Assembly (NCBI GenBank): GCA_020350885.1
Contig: CP070727.1
Span: 1,371,149-1,435,148 of the forward strand
Reading direction: 5' to 3'
DNA length: 64,000 nucleotides
Source of the DNA: a bacterium
Lineage (GTDB): Bacteria > Krumholzibacteriota > Krumholzibacteriia > Krumholzibacteriales > Krumholzibacteriaceae
The notes under the pieces are model-generated. The model was given only the letters and a program-made list of their open reading frames with translations. It did no database searches and was not told the origin of the DNA. How positions within the stretch are numbered: position 1 is the first letter of the stretch; each line of letters opens with the position of its first letter. A program made the position numbers and the translations under genes. Shown piece after piece: positions 1 through 9,120 of the stretch.

Positions 1-118
1 GGATATACACTCCTGCACACTGATCCGCTGCGGAACTTGCCGCGGACATACACTCCTGCACACTGATCCGCTGCGGAACTTGCCGCGGACATACACTCCT
101 GCACACTGATCCGCTGCG
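1..118. repeat. 43-bp tandem repeat, about 2.7 copies
   Basis: Copies begin at positions 1, 44 and 87 with a period of 43 bp. They are identical apart from one base near the start of the first copy, and the third copy breaks off at 118. The window begins inside or at the edge of the array, so it may extend further to the left. It sits just beyond the 3' end of the minus-strand isochorismatase-like gene. I see no coding potential, no unique spacers and no obvious terminator in the unit. Confidence 0.9.
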
Positions 119-133
119 TACAAGGATCGTGAA

Positions 134-847
134 TCAACCGGCTATCCCGGCCACCACTTCGATCCCGTTCAGCGCCATATGATAGAGGAAGAGGGTATGC
201 AGCAGATCGCCGTCGTGTGGTAGTGCGCCGAGCCCGGCCGCCCGACCGACCGGCATATCGTAGGTGTCGACACAGTCGGCGGGTACGATGACGGAGCGCT
301 CCATACCGGTGGTATTTGCGGTAAGGCGGAGATACATGGCGAGCTGGTAGACACAGAGGTCGGTACAATCGCCGACTACGATGAAACGGTCGACGTCGGC
401 ATTCGATGCAAGCCAACCGTCCAGCCCTGTGCCGATCGCCGCCGATAGGGAGTTCTTCGGCATGACGGTGAAGAGATTCGCAAAGGGGAGTGCCGCCAAC
501 TCATCTATCGTCTCGGATTCCGTGGAACCTGCAACGCAATGCGGCCCGAATGCATCGAACTCCGGCGCTTCCTCGTCGTGTGTATCCTGGAATAACACGA
601 ACCGTTCGATCCCGTGGCCGTACGCCCGCTCGAACAGCGTTACGACCGCCGGAACGATCGCAGCAACCCGCGGGCTTGCGAGCGGCCCCTCGTAACAGAA
701 TCCCTTGATCAAATCAACAGACATGACGGCCGTGCGATCGGGCTTGCCGAACGCCTCCGGAGCAGGCATTTCCGCCAATGACGCCCGCCAGCCCGAGAGC
801 CAGTGCAGGAAGTTACCAGTCGATTCCCCGAACGGTGTCTCCTTCAT
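134..847 (-). CDS. Isochorismatase-family cysteine hydrolase (nicotinamidase-like)
   Basis: This 237-residue protein has the isochorismatase-like fold signature. An acidic residue follows a hydrophobic strand (AVMSVDLIKGFC), and the nucleophile region reads VVGDCTDLCVYQLA, where the second cysteine is the expected catalytic position. Family members hydrolyse amides such as nicotinamide. The gene lies 79 bp downstream of a nicotinate phosphoribosyltransferase-like gene on the same strand, so a nicotinamidase in NAD salvage is the likely role, although the substrate is inferred from context. The start at 847 has a strong GGAGGTG Shine-Dalgarno just upstream. The tandem repeat array begins right after its stop codon. 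Confidence 0.85.
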   Translation of the reverse strand: MKETPFGESTGNFLHWLSGWRASLAEMPAPEAFGKPDRTAVMSVDLIKGFCYEGPLASPRVAAIVPAVVTLFERAYGHGIERFVLFQDTHDEEAPEFDAFGPHCVAGSTESETIDELAALPFANLFTVMPKNSLSAAIGTGLDGWLASNADVDRFIVVGDCTDLCVYQLAMYLRLTANTTGMERSVIVPADCVDTYDMPVGRAAGLGALPHDGDLLHTLFLYHMALNGIEVVAGIAG

Positions 848-926
848 TCAGCACCTCCACCAAATTCAGATCGATGCCGCTCCGATGTTATTCTCGTGCC
901 ACATGGAGCGGAGTACCCGGGTTCGC

Positions 927-2291
927 TCACTCCGCCCAGATAACGGGTTTGAGGTCTGGATTTTCACCCGGTCTCCTCCCTACCTTCACCATGGGTACCC
1001 ACCGACCCTCTATCTCGACCCGTACGGCATCGGCCGTGAAATCGTTGTTGGTCCCGCAGGTCTTGCAGGATGAGAGGAGCCAGGAACCGACGCCGTAGAT
1101 ATCGGCCGGCACTCCTTCACTCTCGAACCGCTCGATCCCGCCGGGATGCAGCCCGCCGGTAACAACGATCTTGACCGCCTCACAGTACCGCCTGGCCTCC
1201 TCCCGCCATGCGGCAGGAAGATCCCAGCCCTCGTAAGCGTGATCGAGAGCCGTGCGTACGATCCGGACGAGCTCCGGGGTGACACCGCGGCTCGAGGCCG
1301 GATCTTCCATCTCCGGTACCGACTTATCCCGGAGCGTGCCGCTCGTATCGAGCCGTACACCGTAGAGGCGGTACTTTGCGGCCTCCTCACGGTTTCCCTG
1401 CTCGACGAGCTCCCGGTAGCCACCGAACATCGCCCGCAGGGTCGAAAGCGAGTCACCCACCGAGTCGTTGTGAAAATCGACCAGTGCGATCCGCGGAATA
1501 CCTTTCGGCTGGGTTCGGGCGAAAGCGAGCATCAATTCGGCCGTATCACCGAGAAAGGATGCGATCGCCGCATGCGCGACCGTCCCCCCTCCCGCCCCTC
1601 CCCACCAATCCCCCTGCGCATCGGTGGATACGAAGGAACCGACCTCCCTACCCGTATCCATCGCGTACCGGCGGACGGCGATATCATAGGCGTACCCGTC
1701 GGCGGCCTGGATCTCGTGTGCATCGAAGCGTGCGGGAAAAAAGAGGACAGGCTTGCCCCTCGCAGCGACCAAGACCTGATAGACATTCGTTGCGATGCGG
1801 CTTGCGCGGGTGAGTGTCCCGAGTGTGGGGGTCTCGAGTATGGCAAAGTCACGATAGCGCCCCCGAACCTTGATGACGGGGCTGACATGCAGCGGATCAC
1901 CTTCATGGTATACTATTACCCCATCCTCGACCGCCTCGACATCGAGCTGCTCGTACGTCTCGTGGAACCGACCGTCACGATCGAAGTATCCTGCGCAGTG
2001 CCTGAGCATGGATAGTGCCTTATCGACACCTGCAACGAGTGTGAACGGGACCCGGCGTGTGAACCATTGCATCTCGATTTTGATATCACCCGTCGGTACG
2101 GCCAAGAGCTCGAAACCTTCGGCCGAGAGCCCGGGGGATGTACCGCCGAAACGGTACCCTTCGGCTGCAAGCTCGGTGTACATCCGAGCGCTGTTCTCGA
2201 AGTATTTGTCGGAGTACCAGCCCCGCCGCATCCGCTCGATATCGAGCTTGAATGCTTCGTTCGTGAGTCGCTTTCCGTTGAAGATACTCAT
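927..2291 (-). CDS. Nicotinate phosphoribosyltransferase family protein
   Basis: This 454-residue protein resembles the nicotinate phosphoribosyltransferase family, which converts nicotinate and PRPP to nicotinate mononucleotide in NAD salvage. Visible family signs are the N-terminal NEAFKLDIERMRRGWYSDKYF region, an internal LVDFHNDSVGDS strand typical of the type II phosphoribosyltransferase barrel, VRLDTSGTL near the phosphate-binding face and VTGGLHPGGIERF late in the protein. A GGGAGG ribosome site precedes the start at 2291. With the downstream isochorismatase-like hydrolase it would form a two-step nicotinamide-to-NaMN route. It could act on a related base, as some family members do. 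The DUF1028 gene upstream ends 29 bp before this start and may share the transcript. Confidence 0.85.
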   Translation of the reverse strand: MSIFNGKRLTNEAFKLDIERMRRGWYSDKYFENSARMYTELAAEGYRFGGTSPGLSAEGFELLAVPTGDIKIEMQWFTRRVPFTLVAGVDKALSMLRHCAGYFDRDGRFHETYEQLDVEAVEDGVIVYHEGDPLHVSPVIKVRGRYRDFAILETPTLGTLTRASRIATNVYQVLVAARGKPVLFFPARFDAHEIQAADGYAYDIAVRRYAMDTGREVGSFVSTDAQGDWWGGAGGGTVAHAAIASFLGDTAELMLAFARTQPKGIPRIALVDFHNDSVGDSLSTLRAMFGGYRELVEQGNREEAAKYRLYGVRLDTSGTLRDKSVPEMEDPASSRGVTPELVRIVRTALDHAYEGWDLPAAWREEARRYCEAVKIVVTGGLHPGGIERFESEGVPADIYGVGSWLLSSCKTCGTNNDFTADAVRVEIEGRWVPMVKVGRRPGENPDLKPVIWAE

Positions 2292-2320
2292 CGCCGAACC
2301 TCCCCACCGGCCTTCCCGGC

Positions 2321-3334
2321 CTAGTGGCCTGAGAACAAACGCTCGAGCTCTTCGGGGGGGACCCGTACGAGACCGCTCGCAGGAAGACGCATCAGAAGTT
2401 CCTTCCAGTTGGGATCGGCCTTGAATATGAATTCGAATAGCTTCATGGCATCAGCCTCGTGTCCCGTATTGAGAAGGGAAACGCCCTGCCAGAACCGGAG
2501 CTCGATATTCTCCGGCGCGAGCCTCGCAGCCATGCCGTACGCCTCGAGCGCACCGGTGAGATCTCCTTCGGCCATCGCCTCGTCTCCTTTGTTCTCGTAC
2601 GTATACGCCCGATTGAGAGTAACGAGACGCTCGAGCTCCTGTACCGGTTCAGGGTGATCCTCGACCCTGAGCTCCATGATGACGTCCGACCACGGCTCGC
2701 CCGTGGATACCCCCCGTACAATCATGATTGCCGCCGACTGTCTTCCCCGTATGTCGCCACCGGCTTCCTCGGCGGCCCGGAGGGCTGCCAGCATCCGCTC
2801 GGCGAGATCACCTTTCGACGCCTCATAGGCCGACGACATGGCACCGACGACATCTTCGGTGAGCATCATGTTCGCCTGTACCGAGTAACCGCTGCCAATA
2901 TGATGTGATGCATATGAGATGCATGAATCCCCCGTATGAGCGGCGACATTACCTGCGGCATCGATCATTGCCACCTGCCGAACTGCAGCATGCCGGTCCT
3001 CGGATACGAGGCGGTCCAGCGACTCCCCAGCGGTGCAGCCCTCCTCCATGAGATCAAGGCCACGGGGACCGTACGAGACGAGAACCAGACTCTGTGTGGC
3101 AACCGCCCCGACACCGGCCCGCGCCCAGGGAACGATTGGCCCGACGGAGAACCAGTGGGACTGTACCGCCACGCCGAGATCCCCGTTCACCGAATCCCTG
3201 GCAACGATGGAATAGGTATGGACGGGCCGTCCGATGGGGCTTACCGGTCCGCTAGCGGCATCGGACATCCACACACACGCGAGAAGCCCTATTACGAACG
3301 AGACCATACACGAGATATGGAAGGATCTCATCAT
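2321..3334 (-). CDS. Secreted DUF1028 Ntn-hydrolase-like protein with TPR tail
   Basis: A 337-residue protein with an N-terminal signal peptide (hydrophobic VSFVIGLLACVWM, then polar). The DUF1028 domain follows at roughly residues 40-240. It opens HTYSIVARDSVNGDLGVAVQS and carries GVGAVATQSL, HTGDSC and QANMM motifs typical of this family, which is predicted to have an N-terminal-nucleophile hydrolase fold and is often linked to peptide or peptidoglycan-fragment processing. About the last 90 residues form tetratricopeptide-like helices (DLTGALEAYGMAARLAPENIE). The ATG-ATG start follows a GAGGGGGTG site. The substrate is unknown. The next gene on the strand starts 29 bp downstream, so co-transcription with the NAD salvage pair is possible. 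Confidence 0.85.
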   Translation of the reverse strand: MMRSFHISCMVSFVIGLLACVWMSDAASGPVSPIGRPVHTYSIVARDSVNGDLGVAVQSHWFSVGPIVPWARAGVGAVATQSLVLVSYGPRGLDLMEEGCTAGESLDRLVSEDRHAAVRQVAMIDAAGNVAAHTGDSCISYASHHIGSGYSVQANMMLTEDVVGAMSSAYEASKGDLAERMLAALRAAEEAGGDIRGRQSAAIMIVRGVSTGEPWSDVIMELRVEDHPEPVQELERLVTLNRAYTYENKGDEAMAEGDLTGALEAYGMAARLAPENIELRFWQGVSLLNTGHEADAMKLFEFIFKADPNWKELLMRLPASGLVRVPPEELERLFSGH

Positions 3335-3628
3335 TCAGGCACCCCCTCATTGTAAAAATCCGTTATCGGGCAAACACGCTCGGTAACAGGGATGTGATCG
3401 GTCCACAGGCTTATGACGATTGCATCCATCTTGCAGCAGGCACGATGTAAGTGCAACTAAATACGGCCGGCCCACCGCATCCGACGGCATGATCCGCCCA
3501 CCCAGCAACATTACCATCCGCATCCGGCAGCTCCACAATTTTAACCTTGAAGAACGGTTGCAAAATCACAGATACTCCCTCACGTTCGTGATACCCTGCA
3601 AGTGATACAAACGCAAAAGGATTCGAGA

Positions 3629-4702
3629 ATGCGCATCGCATTCCTGGGAGACGGGTCACTCGATCACATACGCCGGTGGGTGGGATACTTCGCGGATCAA
3701 GGTCACGAGGTGCTGCTCGTAAGCTTCGAGCGTACGGACGACTGCCCCTTTCCGGCCCGCAGGCTACACAAGCGCCTACCGACCAAGCTGCTCGGATACC
3801 TGGGAGCACTCCCGGCAGTGCGGAGGGAGCTTGCGGCATTCGGACCCGACCTCGTGAACGCACTCAATGTGACCGGGTACGGTCTCATTGGGGCCATGAG
3901 CGGGATCCGTCCCCTCGCCGTTACGGCCCTCGGTTCAGACCTTCTCGTCGACTACCCGTCGCATGCAATCCACCGGATGCAGGCGCGGTATACGCTCACC
4001 CGTGCCGATCTCGTAACGACCGATGCGGACATCCTCGCCCGGATCGTCTCCTCTACCGGTGTAGAGAGCGAGAGGATCCTCACCATCTACTTCGGGGTCG
4101 ACGAGCGGATATTCCATCCGACAGCATCCGATCATCACGGGAAGGAGGGGATACGGCCGGTGACGATCATCAGCACCAGAAACCACTATCCCATATACAA
4201 CCTGGATCTCCTCGTCGAGGCGGCGCCGCTCATACTCGAGCAAGAGGAAGCCCGCTTCATTCTCTGCGGAGACGGACCGATGCATGCACACCTCGAACGG
4301 AAGGTGGACCGCTGGGGACTCGGCGAGCGGTTCACCTTCACGGGTATGCTGAATCCCGCCGACCTCGCAGCCCGGCTACGGGAGGCAGATCTCTACGTTT
4401 CGACCTCCCGATCGGACTCCACCTCCGTTTCCCTATTGGAAGCGATGGCCTCCGGCATCCCACCAGTCGTAACGGACATCCCCGCGAACCGGGAGTGGAT
4501 CGAAGACGGCGTCAACGGATTACTTTTCGAATCGGATGATCGGGAAGAGCTAGCCCGGGCCATCGTCACTATGATTCGAGACGACTCACTGGCCCGGTCA
4601 TCCCACAAGAGAAACCTCGAGATCATTACGAACCGCGGCCGGTGGCGCCCGAATCTGGAACGTCTCGAGACGGCATTCCGGAGACTCACCACAACAGACT
4701 GA
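3629..4702 (+). CDS. GT4-family glycosyltransferase
   Basis: A 357-residue GT-B glycosyltransferase. It has the N-terminal Rossmann start MRIAFLGDGSLDHIRRW, a nucleotide-sugar half with ILCGDGPMHAHLE, and the family 4 signature SLLEAMASGIPPVVTD followed by NGLLF. The donor glutamates are present in this block. The ATG at 3629 is chosen over an upstream GTG at 3602 because it is preceded by AAAGGA at a good distance and begins the fold directly. A soluble, cytoplasmic enzyme building surface polysaccharide or glycolipid is likely, but donor and acceptor cannot be told. The ClC-like gene starts 15 bp after its stop, so the two are probably co-transcribed. Confidence 0.9.
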   Translation: MRIAFLGDGSLDHIRRWVGYFADQGHEVLLVSFERTDDCPFPARRLHKRLPTKLLGYLGALPAVRRELAAFGPDLVNALNVTGYGLIGAMSGIRPLAVTALGSDLLVDYPSHAIHRMQARYTLTRADLVTTDADILARIVSSTGVESERILTIYFGVDERIFHPTASDHHGKEGIRPVTIISTRNHYPIYNLDLLVEAAPLILEQEEARFILCGDGPMHAHLERKVDRWGLGERFTFTGMLNPADLAARLREADLYVSTSRSDSTSVSLLEAMASGIPPVVTDIPANREWIEDGVNGLLFESDDREELARAIVTMIRDDSLARSSHKRNLEIITNRGRWRPNLERLETAFRRLTTTD

Positions 4703-4717
4703 GTTGGGCCACGATCG

Positions 4718-6013
4718 ATGAAGGAAGATAACATTAGAGAATATTTCACCGTCCTGATCAGGTGGATCGGTATCGCCGCCGTAGCAGGGATACCGAGCGC
4801 ACTCGTCGTTGCGGCCTTCAACAGTATCCTCAAATATGTAATCGCCCGATCACCGGCGCTTCTGCCTCGAGCCCCTTACCTGATCCCGATCGTCGGCGCC
4901 TTCCTGGTCGGGATTCTTTTCCTGCGGTGGAAACCAGGATCGGGAGGTGAAGGCATTCCTTCCTATATCATCGGTGTCAACCGGGATTGGGGCCGGTTCG
5001 ATCCGGTGTCCACCGTGTTGAAATTTCCCGCCACCATCGTGACACTCGGATTTCACGGAAGCGGAGGTATCGTCGGCCCGCTCGCACGGATCAATGCAGG
5101 TCTTTCAAGCTTGCTTGTCAGATGGATCACCCGCCCGTTCAAATCCGATGAAACCGGGTATGTTCGGACAGCGGCTATATGTGGTGTCGGCGGTGCCGTG
5201 AGTGCGATCTTTCACGCTCCGCTGGGCGGCGGCATCTTCGCAGTAGAGATACTCCGCAAGGATACCATGCGTTACACCGACCTTTTCCCTTCCATCCTTT
5301 CGGGCTGCGCCGCCTACCTCACCTCTTTCTTCCTCCTGCACCAGTCTCCGATCTTCAGCGTCGAGACACCGTCTCTCCCCGTACCGGGAAAGCTCATCGT
5401 GTGGCTGCCGCTCGTCGTCATCATCGCAGGCGGCTTCGGGATGACCTTCATCATTATATTCGAAAAAATCTACCGGCTTTTCAGGGAAGTACCGGGCAAA
5501 CAGCCCGCCGCAGCCGTAATAGGCGGCGCCTTGATTTGCCTCGTGTGGCTACTGAATGCGAAATGGATCCTCAACACCTCGATGCCCCTCTTCGCCGCAA
5601 TCGGCAGCGGTGATATCACACCGCTGCAGCTCTCCGCTTCACTCGAAAGCCAAGCACCCGTGTTCTTCCTGACGGTCGTCATTGTCAAGATGCTCGCCAC
5701 ATCATTCACCGTCAGCTCGGGCCTGAGCGGCGGCTTTACGGGTCCACTCATTATCATCGGCCTCGGCTCCGGGGCCTTCATGACCTCTCTCATCGGCATC
5801 GATCCCGGATCGCCAGCATACTTCGGATTCCTCGCCTGCGCCCTCGCCGCGGTACTGGGCGGTTCAATGAATATCCCCATCGCAGCAATCATCATAACCG
5901 CCCGTATATTCGGTACACAGTACATCATGCCCGCTGTCTTCGGCGGCATTCTCTCATTCATCCTCTTCCGGGCCAGAACGGTGTACGAATTCTACTCCAC
6001 ATCGAGCAGCTGA
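4718..6013 (+). CDS. Divergent ClC-family ion channel/transporter
   Basis: A 431-residue polytopic membrane protein of the ClC chloride channel/transporter fold. The three ion-path motifs can be found but all are altered. GSGIP reads GGEGIP (Ser to Glu), GREGP reads GIVGP (gating Glu to Val) and GGIFAP reads GGFTGP. The internal proton glutamate position also appears to be Ile (FAVEILR). The fold landmark FHAPLGGGIFAVE is clear. There are no CBS domains at the C-terminus. It follows a glycosyltransferase by 15 bp with no clear ribosome site of its own. Ion specificity and coupling are therefore open, and chloride transport should not be assumed. Confidence 0.85.
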   Translation: MKEDNIREYFTVLIRWIGIAAVAGIPSALVVAAFNSILKYVIARSPALLPRAPYLIPIVGAFLVGILFLRWKPGSGGEGIPSYIIGVNRDWGRFDPVSTVLKFPATIVTLGFHGSGGIVGPLARINAGLSSLLVRWITRPFKSDETGYVRTAAICGVGGAVSAIFHAPLGGGIFAVEILRKDTMRYTDLFPSILSGCAAYLTSFFLLHQSPIFSVETPSLPVPGKLIVWLPLVVIIAGGFGMTFIIIFEKIYRLFREVPGKQPAAAVIGGALICLVWLLNAKWILNTSMPLFAAIGSGDITPLQLSASLESQAPVFFLTVVIVKMLATSFTVSSGLSGGFTGPLIIIGLGSGAFMTSLIGIDPGSPAYFGFLACALAAVLGGSMNIPIAAIIITARIFGTQYIMPAVFGGILSFILFRARTVYEFYSTSSS

Positions 6014-6541
6014 CAGCACCCCGTGCATGGTATGGATAGGATACTCCCCGGCTCCCGGCGGTGGCAGCGGAGAGGTACATCTACGCCATAACGGGAAACA
6101 TCGAGAACCGATCGGATGCAAGAGGTAACGGGAATCCCGGCGAACTCAATGGGGAGGAATAGTTAACCAGCACCGGTTCATTACAGCCAGAAAACTGGGT
6201 ATAAATACCCGGCATGAGATGGATCGGTAGCTGTTCGAAACAACGGCGCATCCCACGACCGGGGACAAAGCTTCCGCATATAACCGTATAATGCATTGTT
6301 AAATAACGAGTTACATCAGCGTTTATCTGGAGCGGAGCACCGGCACATCGATGGCTACCCTTCCGCCGGCCGGTGGAACGGTACTTGTAGAGATTATGTA
6401 TTGAAGGAGTTTGCATCCGGTAGAGGTGCGCCCGTTGTAAGAAGCTTCTCGCTGGATGCACCGATTCAGGGATATGCAACGTGAGAGGCAGGTGATGTTC
6501 TCTCCGAAGTGCCGATCGGCCTCGAGACGAGAAATGGAATC
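6014..6541. other. Intergenic stretch without a recognisable gene
   Basis: About 530 bp separate the ClC-like gene from the next likely coding start. I find no convincing coding frame here. Two small structures are visible: a perfect GGGTAT/ATACCC inverted repeat at 6197-6210, and a TATAAT box at 6287-6292 without a good -35 partner. Either might belong to a leader of the downstream membrane protein, but the evidence is weak. Confidence 0.5.
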
Positions 6542-7171
6542 ATGGAGGAGCTGGTAATAGAAAGACTGATACTGCGGGTCATCGCTTCCCTCTTCATACT
6601 CGCAGGGATCATCATCCGGCCGCATGAGAGGAAGCGTCTCTGGGGGATTATCGTTCCGGTCTACATCATTACAACGACCTTTCATATGCTATGCAGCGGT
6701 ATCATGGGTTTCGTTCTATGCATCGCGGGCGGCGGTGCGGCCTTCATCCTCACCTATGGTCTGTATCATGCGAAACGGATCACCGAAACGGAACTCCTCA
6801 TCTCAATTGTCATAGGAACCATACTCGGCCCCGTCGGCTATGCGGTGGCATTCGCGATAGCATGCATCCTCCTCGCCGCTCAGTACATACTGCGTGCGGA
6901 GGCCGCTCCTGCAATGCATTTCTTCCCCAATGCCCAATCTTCGCAAGATTGTCGTATCCTTTGCAGGAACGAAAAACCCACACTGGCAGAGATAGAAGCG
7001 GGAAGGATACTGAGCGAAGACAACATGGACCTCATGAATCCGATCAGGTCACACGACCGGACATATCAAGAAGGATCCGTATATGAAGGTGATCCCGACT
7101 GGGGATTGCTCCCGTGGCGGGCAAAACTGGCTCTCGCCTCTCTCGCTGTATTGTTGATCGGTATCCCCTGA
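6542..7171 (+). CDS. Polytopic membrane protein, possibly a degenerate A24 prepilin-peptidase relative
   Basis: This 209-residue protein has at least four hydrophobic segments in its first 130 residues and another near the C-terminus (LALASLAVLLIGIP). The spacing of the helices and the stretch ending VIGTILGPVGYAV resemble the small TadV/CpaA-type A24 prepilin peptidases. The catalytic GxGD motif is not present, and the corresponding place reads ITETELL. A polar region of about 70 residues precedes the last helix. The start is uncertain: a GTG at 6509 would add 11 residues and neither start has a good ribosome site. The DUF192 gene follows 17 bp later and probably shares the transcript. Function unknown. 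Confidence 0.6.
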   Translation: MEELVIERLILRVIASLFILAGIIIRPHERKRLWGIIVPVYIITTTFHMLCSGIMGFVLCIAGGGAAFILTYGLYHAKRITETELLISIVIGTILGPVGYAVAFAIACILLAAQYILRAEAAPAMHFFPNAQSSQDCRILCRNEKPTLAEIEAGRILSEDNMDLMNPIRSHDRTYQEGSVYEGDPDWGLLPWRAKLALASLAVLLIGIP

Positions 7172-7188
7172 GGGTTGGTGATGGCGAG

Positions 7189-7536
7189 ATGGCTGTACGA
7201 AACAGAACACGCAATACATACCTGGCGAATACGCTTCTGAATTTCAATCCATACTACCGAGAAACACTCGGGCACCTGAATCGGAGGGGCATACCGAACG
7301 GCTGCGCGCTCTGGATCAGTCCGTGTCAATCGATCTTCACGGTGGGACTCAAGGGTCCCATCGATATCGTATTTATCGACCGCAGCGGAGTTGTCGTGAA
7401 GGTCTTAAGTAATTTCCCACCGAACTGTCTCGCTACCGCCTCAACAAATGCCGCCAGCGTGCTCGAGCTTCCCCCCCGGACGATACAGAAAAGCGGCACG
7501 AAGAAAGGCGATGTCCTCGATCTCGACCCGAGCTAG
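7189..7536 (+). CDS. DUF192 family protein
   Basis: A 115-residue protein matching the DUF192 family. The conserved core is visible as GLKGPIDIVFIDRSGVVVKV followed by an ASSVLEL-like strand (AASVLELPPRTIQKSGTKKGDVL). The family is small, often exported or associated with secretion and pilus loci, and its biochemical role is not settled. This copy lacks an obvious signal peptide. The start at 7189 is preferred over an in-frame upstream codon inside the neighbouring gene because it places the gene just downstream of the membrane protein. The pairing with that polytopic protein is the only functional clue. Confidence 0.75.
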   Translation: MAVRNRTRNTYLANTLLNFNPYYRETLGHLNRRGIPNGCALWISPCQSIFTVGLKGPIDIVFIDRSGVVVKVLSNFPPNCLATASTNAASVLELPPRTIQKSGTKKGDVLDLDPS

Positions 7537-7654
7537 AGTCAGGTTCCACAGAACCACTGAAGAATCGCCGTGTCTCATACCCGCCATGGTGCCGTCGTCA
7601 CACCGCCGGCACCCGATCATCACCCATCCCGCTCAGCGTGAGGCGGTCACCACG

Positions 7655-8821
7655 TCACCAGTACCCAATAGCAGCGTATCCCACCCAGTGTCGAAGCGTG
7701 TTGATATTCGTAACCCCGAGGCCGGTCCAATCGAGCGGGAGCCTTCCCGGATCAATGCTCGTGGCATAGCGGAGCAGGAAACCCTCCGGCGGCTCCCTCC
7801 CGTAGAGCTCGCACATCCTTGAGAGAACGCTCAGGCCAAAGGGGATAGAATAGACACCGCACCATGTGACCTTATACGGCCAATGGAAATCATCACGCTC
7901 GACCGTTGTTCGGAAGCTCGCAATACGATCCCCTCCCACTACCCCAGTGAGAGAGGTACGGATTATATCGAGATCCTGTTCGACCCCTCTCTCGTATCCC
8001 TTCTCGCCGACACCGAATGGTGCATAGTTGCGTCCCCCCCACTTCTCGTCACCATAGTGCACACAGTCTGCCGAGATCAGTACCATCACGTCACGGCCGA
8101 GCTTCAGGCTTTGCGCATCGATCTGAGTAAGAAGCACCGCGGCAAGCGTATCTACGGCAGCTTCGAAGAGAGCGCCCGGCAGCCTGGAGACGAGAATCGG
8201 CAGGATCTCGATCCGAGGTTGCGCATCCTTCGAGGCACCACCGAAGATCCGTTCCCGGTGATACCGCTCGTAGAACTGGAGAAACGGGATAAAGGCCTCG
8301 AGTGAATGCTCCTCGCCATGTATCTCATCGCTGACGAGGACCAACTCCCGGGGAAGCGAGGCTATGACCGCCTCACGCAACGGAGAGACCGGTGTATCGC
8401 CGTACGGTCCCTTCCAGGCGCGGAACCGGTCGAAGATAAGCTTGCCCTGAACATTGCGTCTCCGTGCGGAGTGGGAGACGCCGAAGAGAACGACGAGCGG
8501 GGCCCGGATGTTCCGCATGGCATGGAGATAGACGGGACCGGCATACAGATAATCGTCGTGCGGGCAGATGGCTCCGATCATCTCCCGTGCGGCCGTTACG
8601 GGAAAGCTGTTCTCGTTTTTGACGAACCGCTTACGCTCGGCCGAATCGCCGAATGCCACCACAGCCTCGATTTGCCGCACCGTCACTGCGTACCCGATGG
8701 TATCGACCGGCATCCTGAGGGGCGGTGCAAACTCCTCGCCCCCGGCAAGACTGCACATTGCACATACGAGAAGTGATCCCAAAAGCGATACCACGACCGG
8801 TACTCTGCATCCCGTTCCCAT
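7655..8821 (-). CDS. Exported Memo-like protein (AmmeMemoRadiSam system protein B family)
   Basis: A 388-residue Memo-family protein. The family landmarks are ICPHDDYLYAGPVY (usually PHAGYxYSG), LFGVSHSARRR (usually GPSHH), EIHGEEHSLEAFIPFLQF and ISADCVHYGDEKWGG. These carry His and Cys residues at or near the metal/active-site positions of Memo proteins. The N-terminus after ATG 8821 is a hydrophobic signal sequence (VPVVVSLLGSLLVCAMC), so unlike the usual cytosolic members it appears exported, perhaps as a lipoprotein-like or periplasmic protein. GAAAGGAGG lies 5 bases upstream of this ATG, which decides the start over longer options. No AMMECR1 or radical SAM partner is adjacent. Confidence 0.85.
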   Translation of the reverse strand: MGTGCRVPVVVSLLGSLLVCAMCSLAGGEEFAPPLRMPVDTIGYAVTVRQIEAVVAFGDSAERKRFVKNENSFPVTAAREMIGAICPHDDYLYAGPVYLHAMRNIRAPLVVLFGVSHSARRRNVQGKLIFDRFRAWKGPYGDTPVSPLREAVIASLPRELVLVSDEIHGEEHSLEAFIPFLQFYERYHRERIFGGASKDAQPRIEILPILVSRLPGALFEAAVDTLAAVLLTQIDAQSLKLGRDVMVLISADCVHYGDEKWGGRNYAPFGVGEKGYERGVEQDLDIIRTSLTGVVGGDRIASFRTTVERDDFHWPYKVTWCGVYSIPFGLSVLSRMCELYGREPPEGFLLRYATSIDPGRLPLDWTGLGVTNINTLRHWVGYAAIGYW

Positions 8822-9120
8822 TCTCGCCTCCTTTCCCGCTGCACCTGGTCCCCCGGTTTCTTTCACCATGCACCGATCCACCCTTGAGAGGTGCACCGCC
8901 TCGCATACCCACTCTAATGAAGAATTAACCGCCGGAGCAATCGAAAGTTCTTAACTTTTTCATCGTGAGAAAATATATTCCTCTTTACCGATAATCCGGT
9001 GTGATCCGGTATCTCCTCCGAAGGCTGGAACAGACCGGACAGTGACTTCCGGTCCGGAGGAGGGCACCACCGATCGAGCGGGATCGGCAACAGAGACGGA
9101 AAACGTGGAAGGTCTGAAGC

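Noticed and set aside
1..118. Possible CRISPR array
   Set aside because: The units are directly adjacent and carry no unique spacers, so this is a plain tandem repeat.
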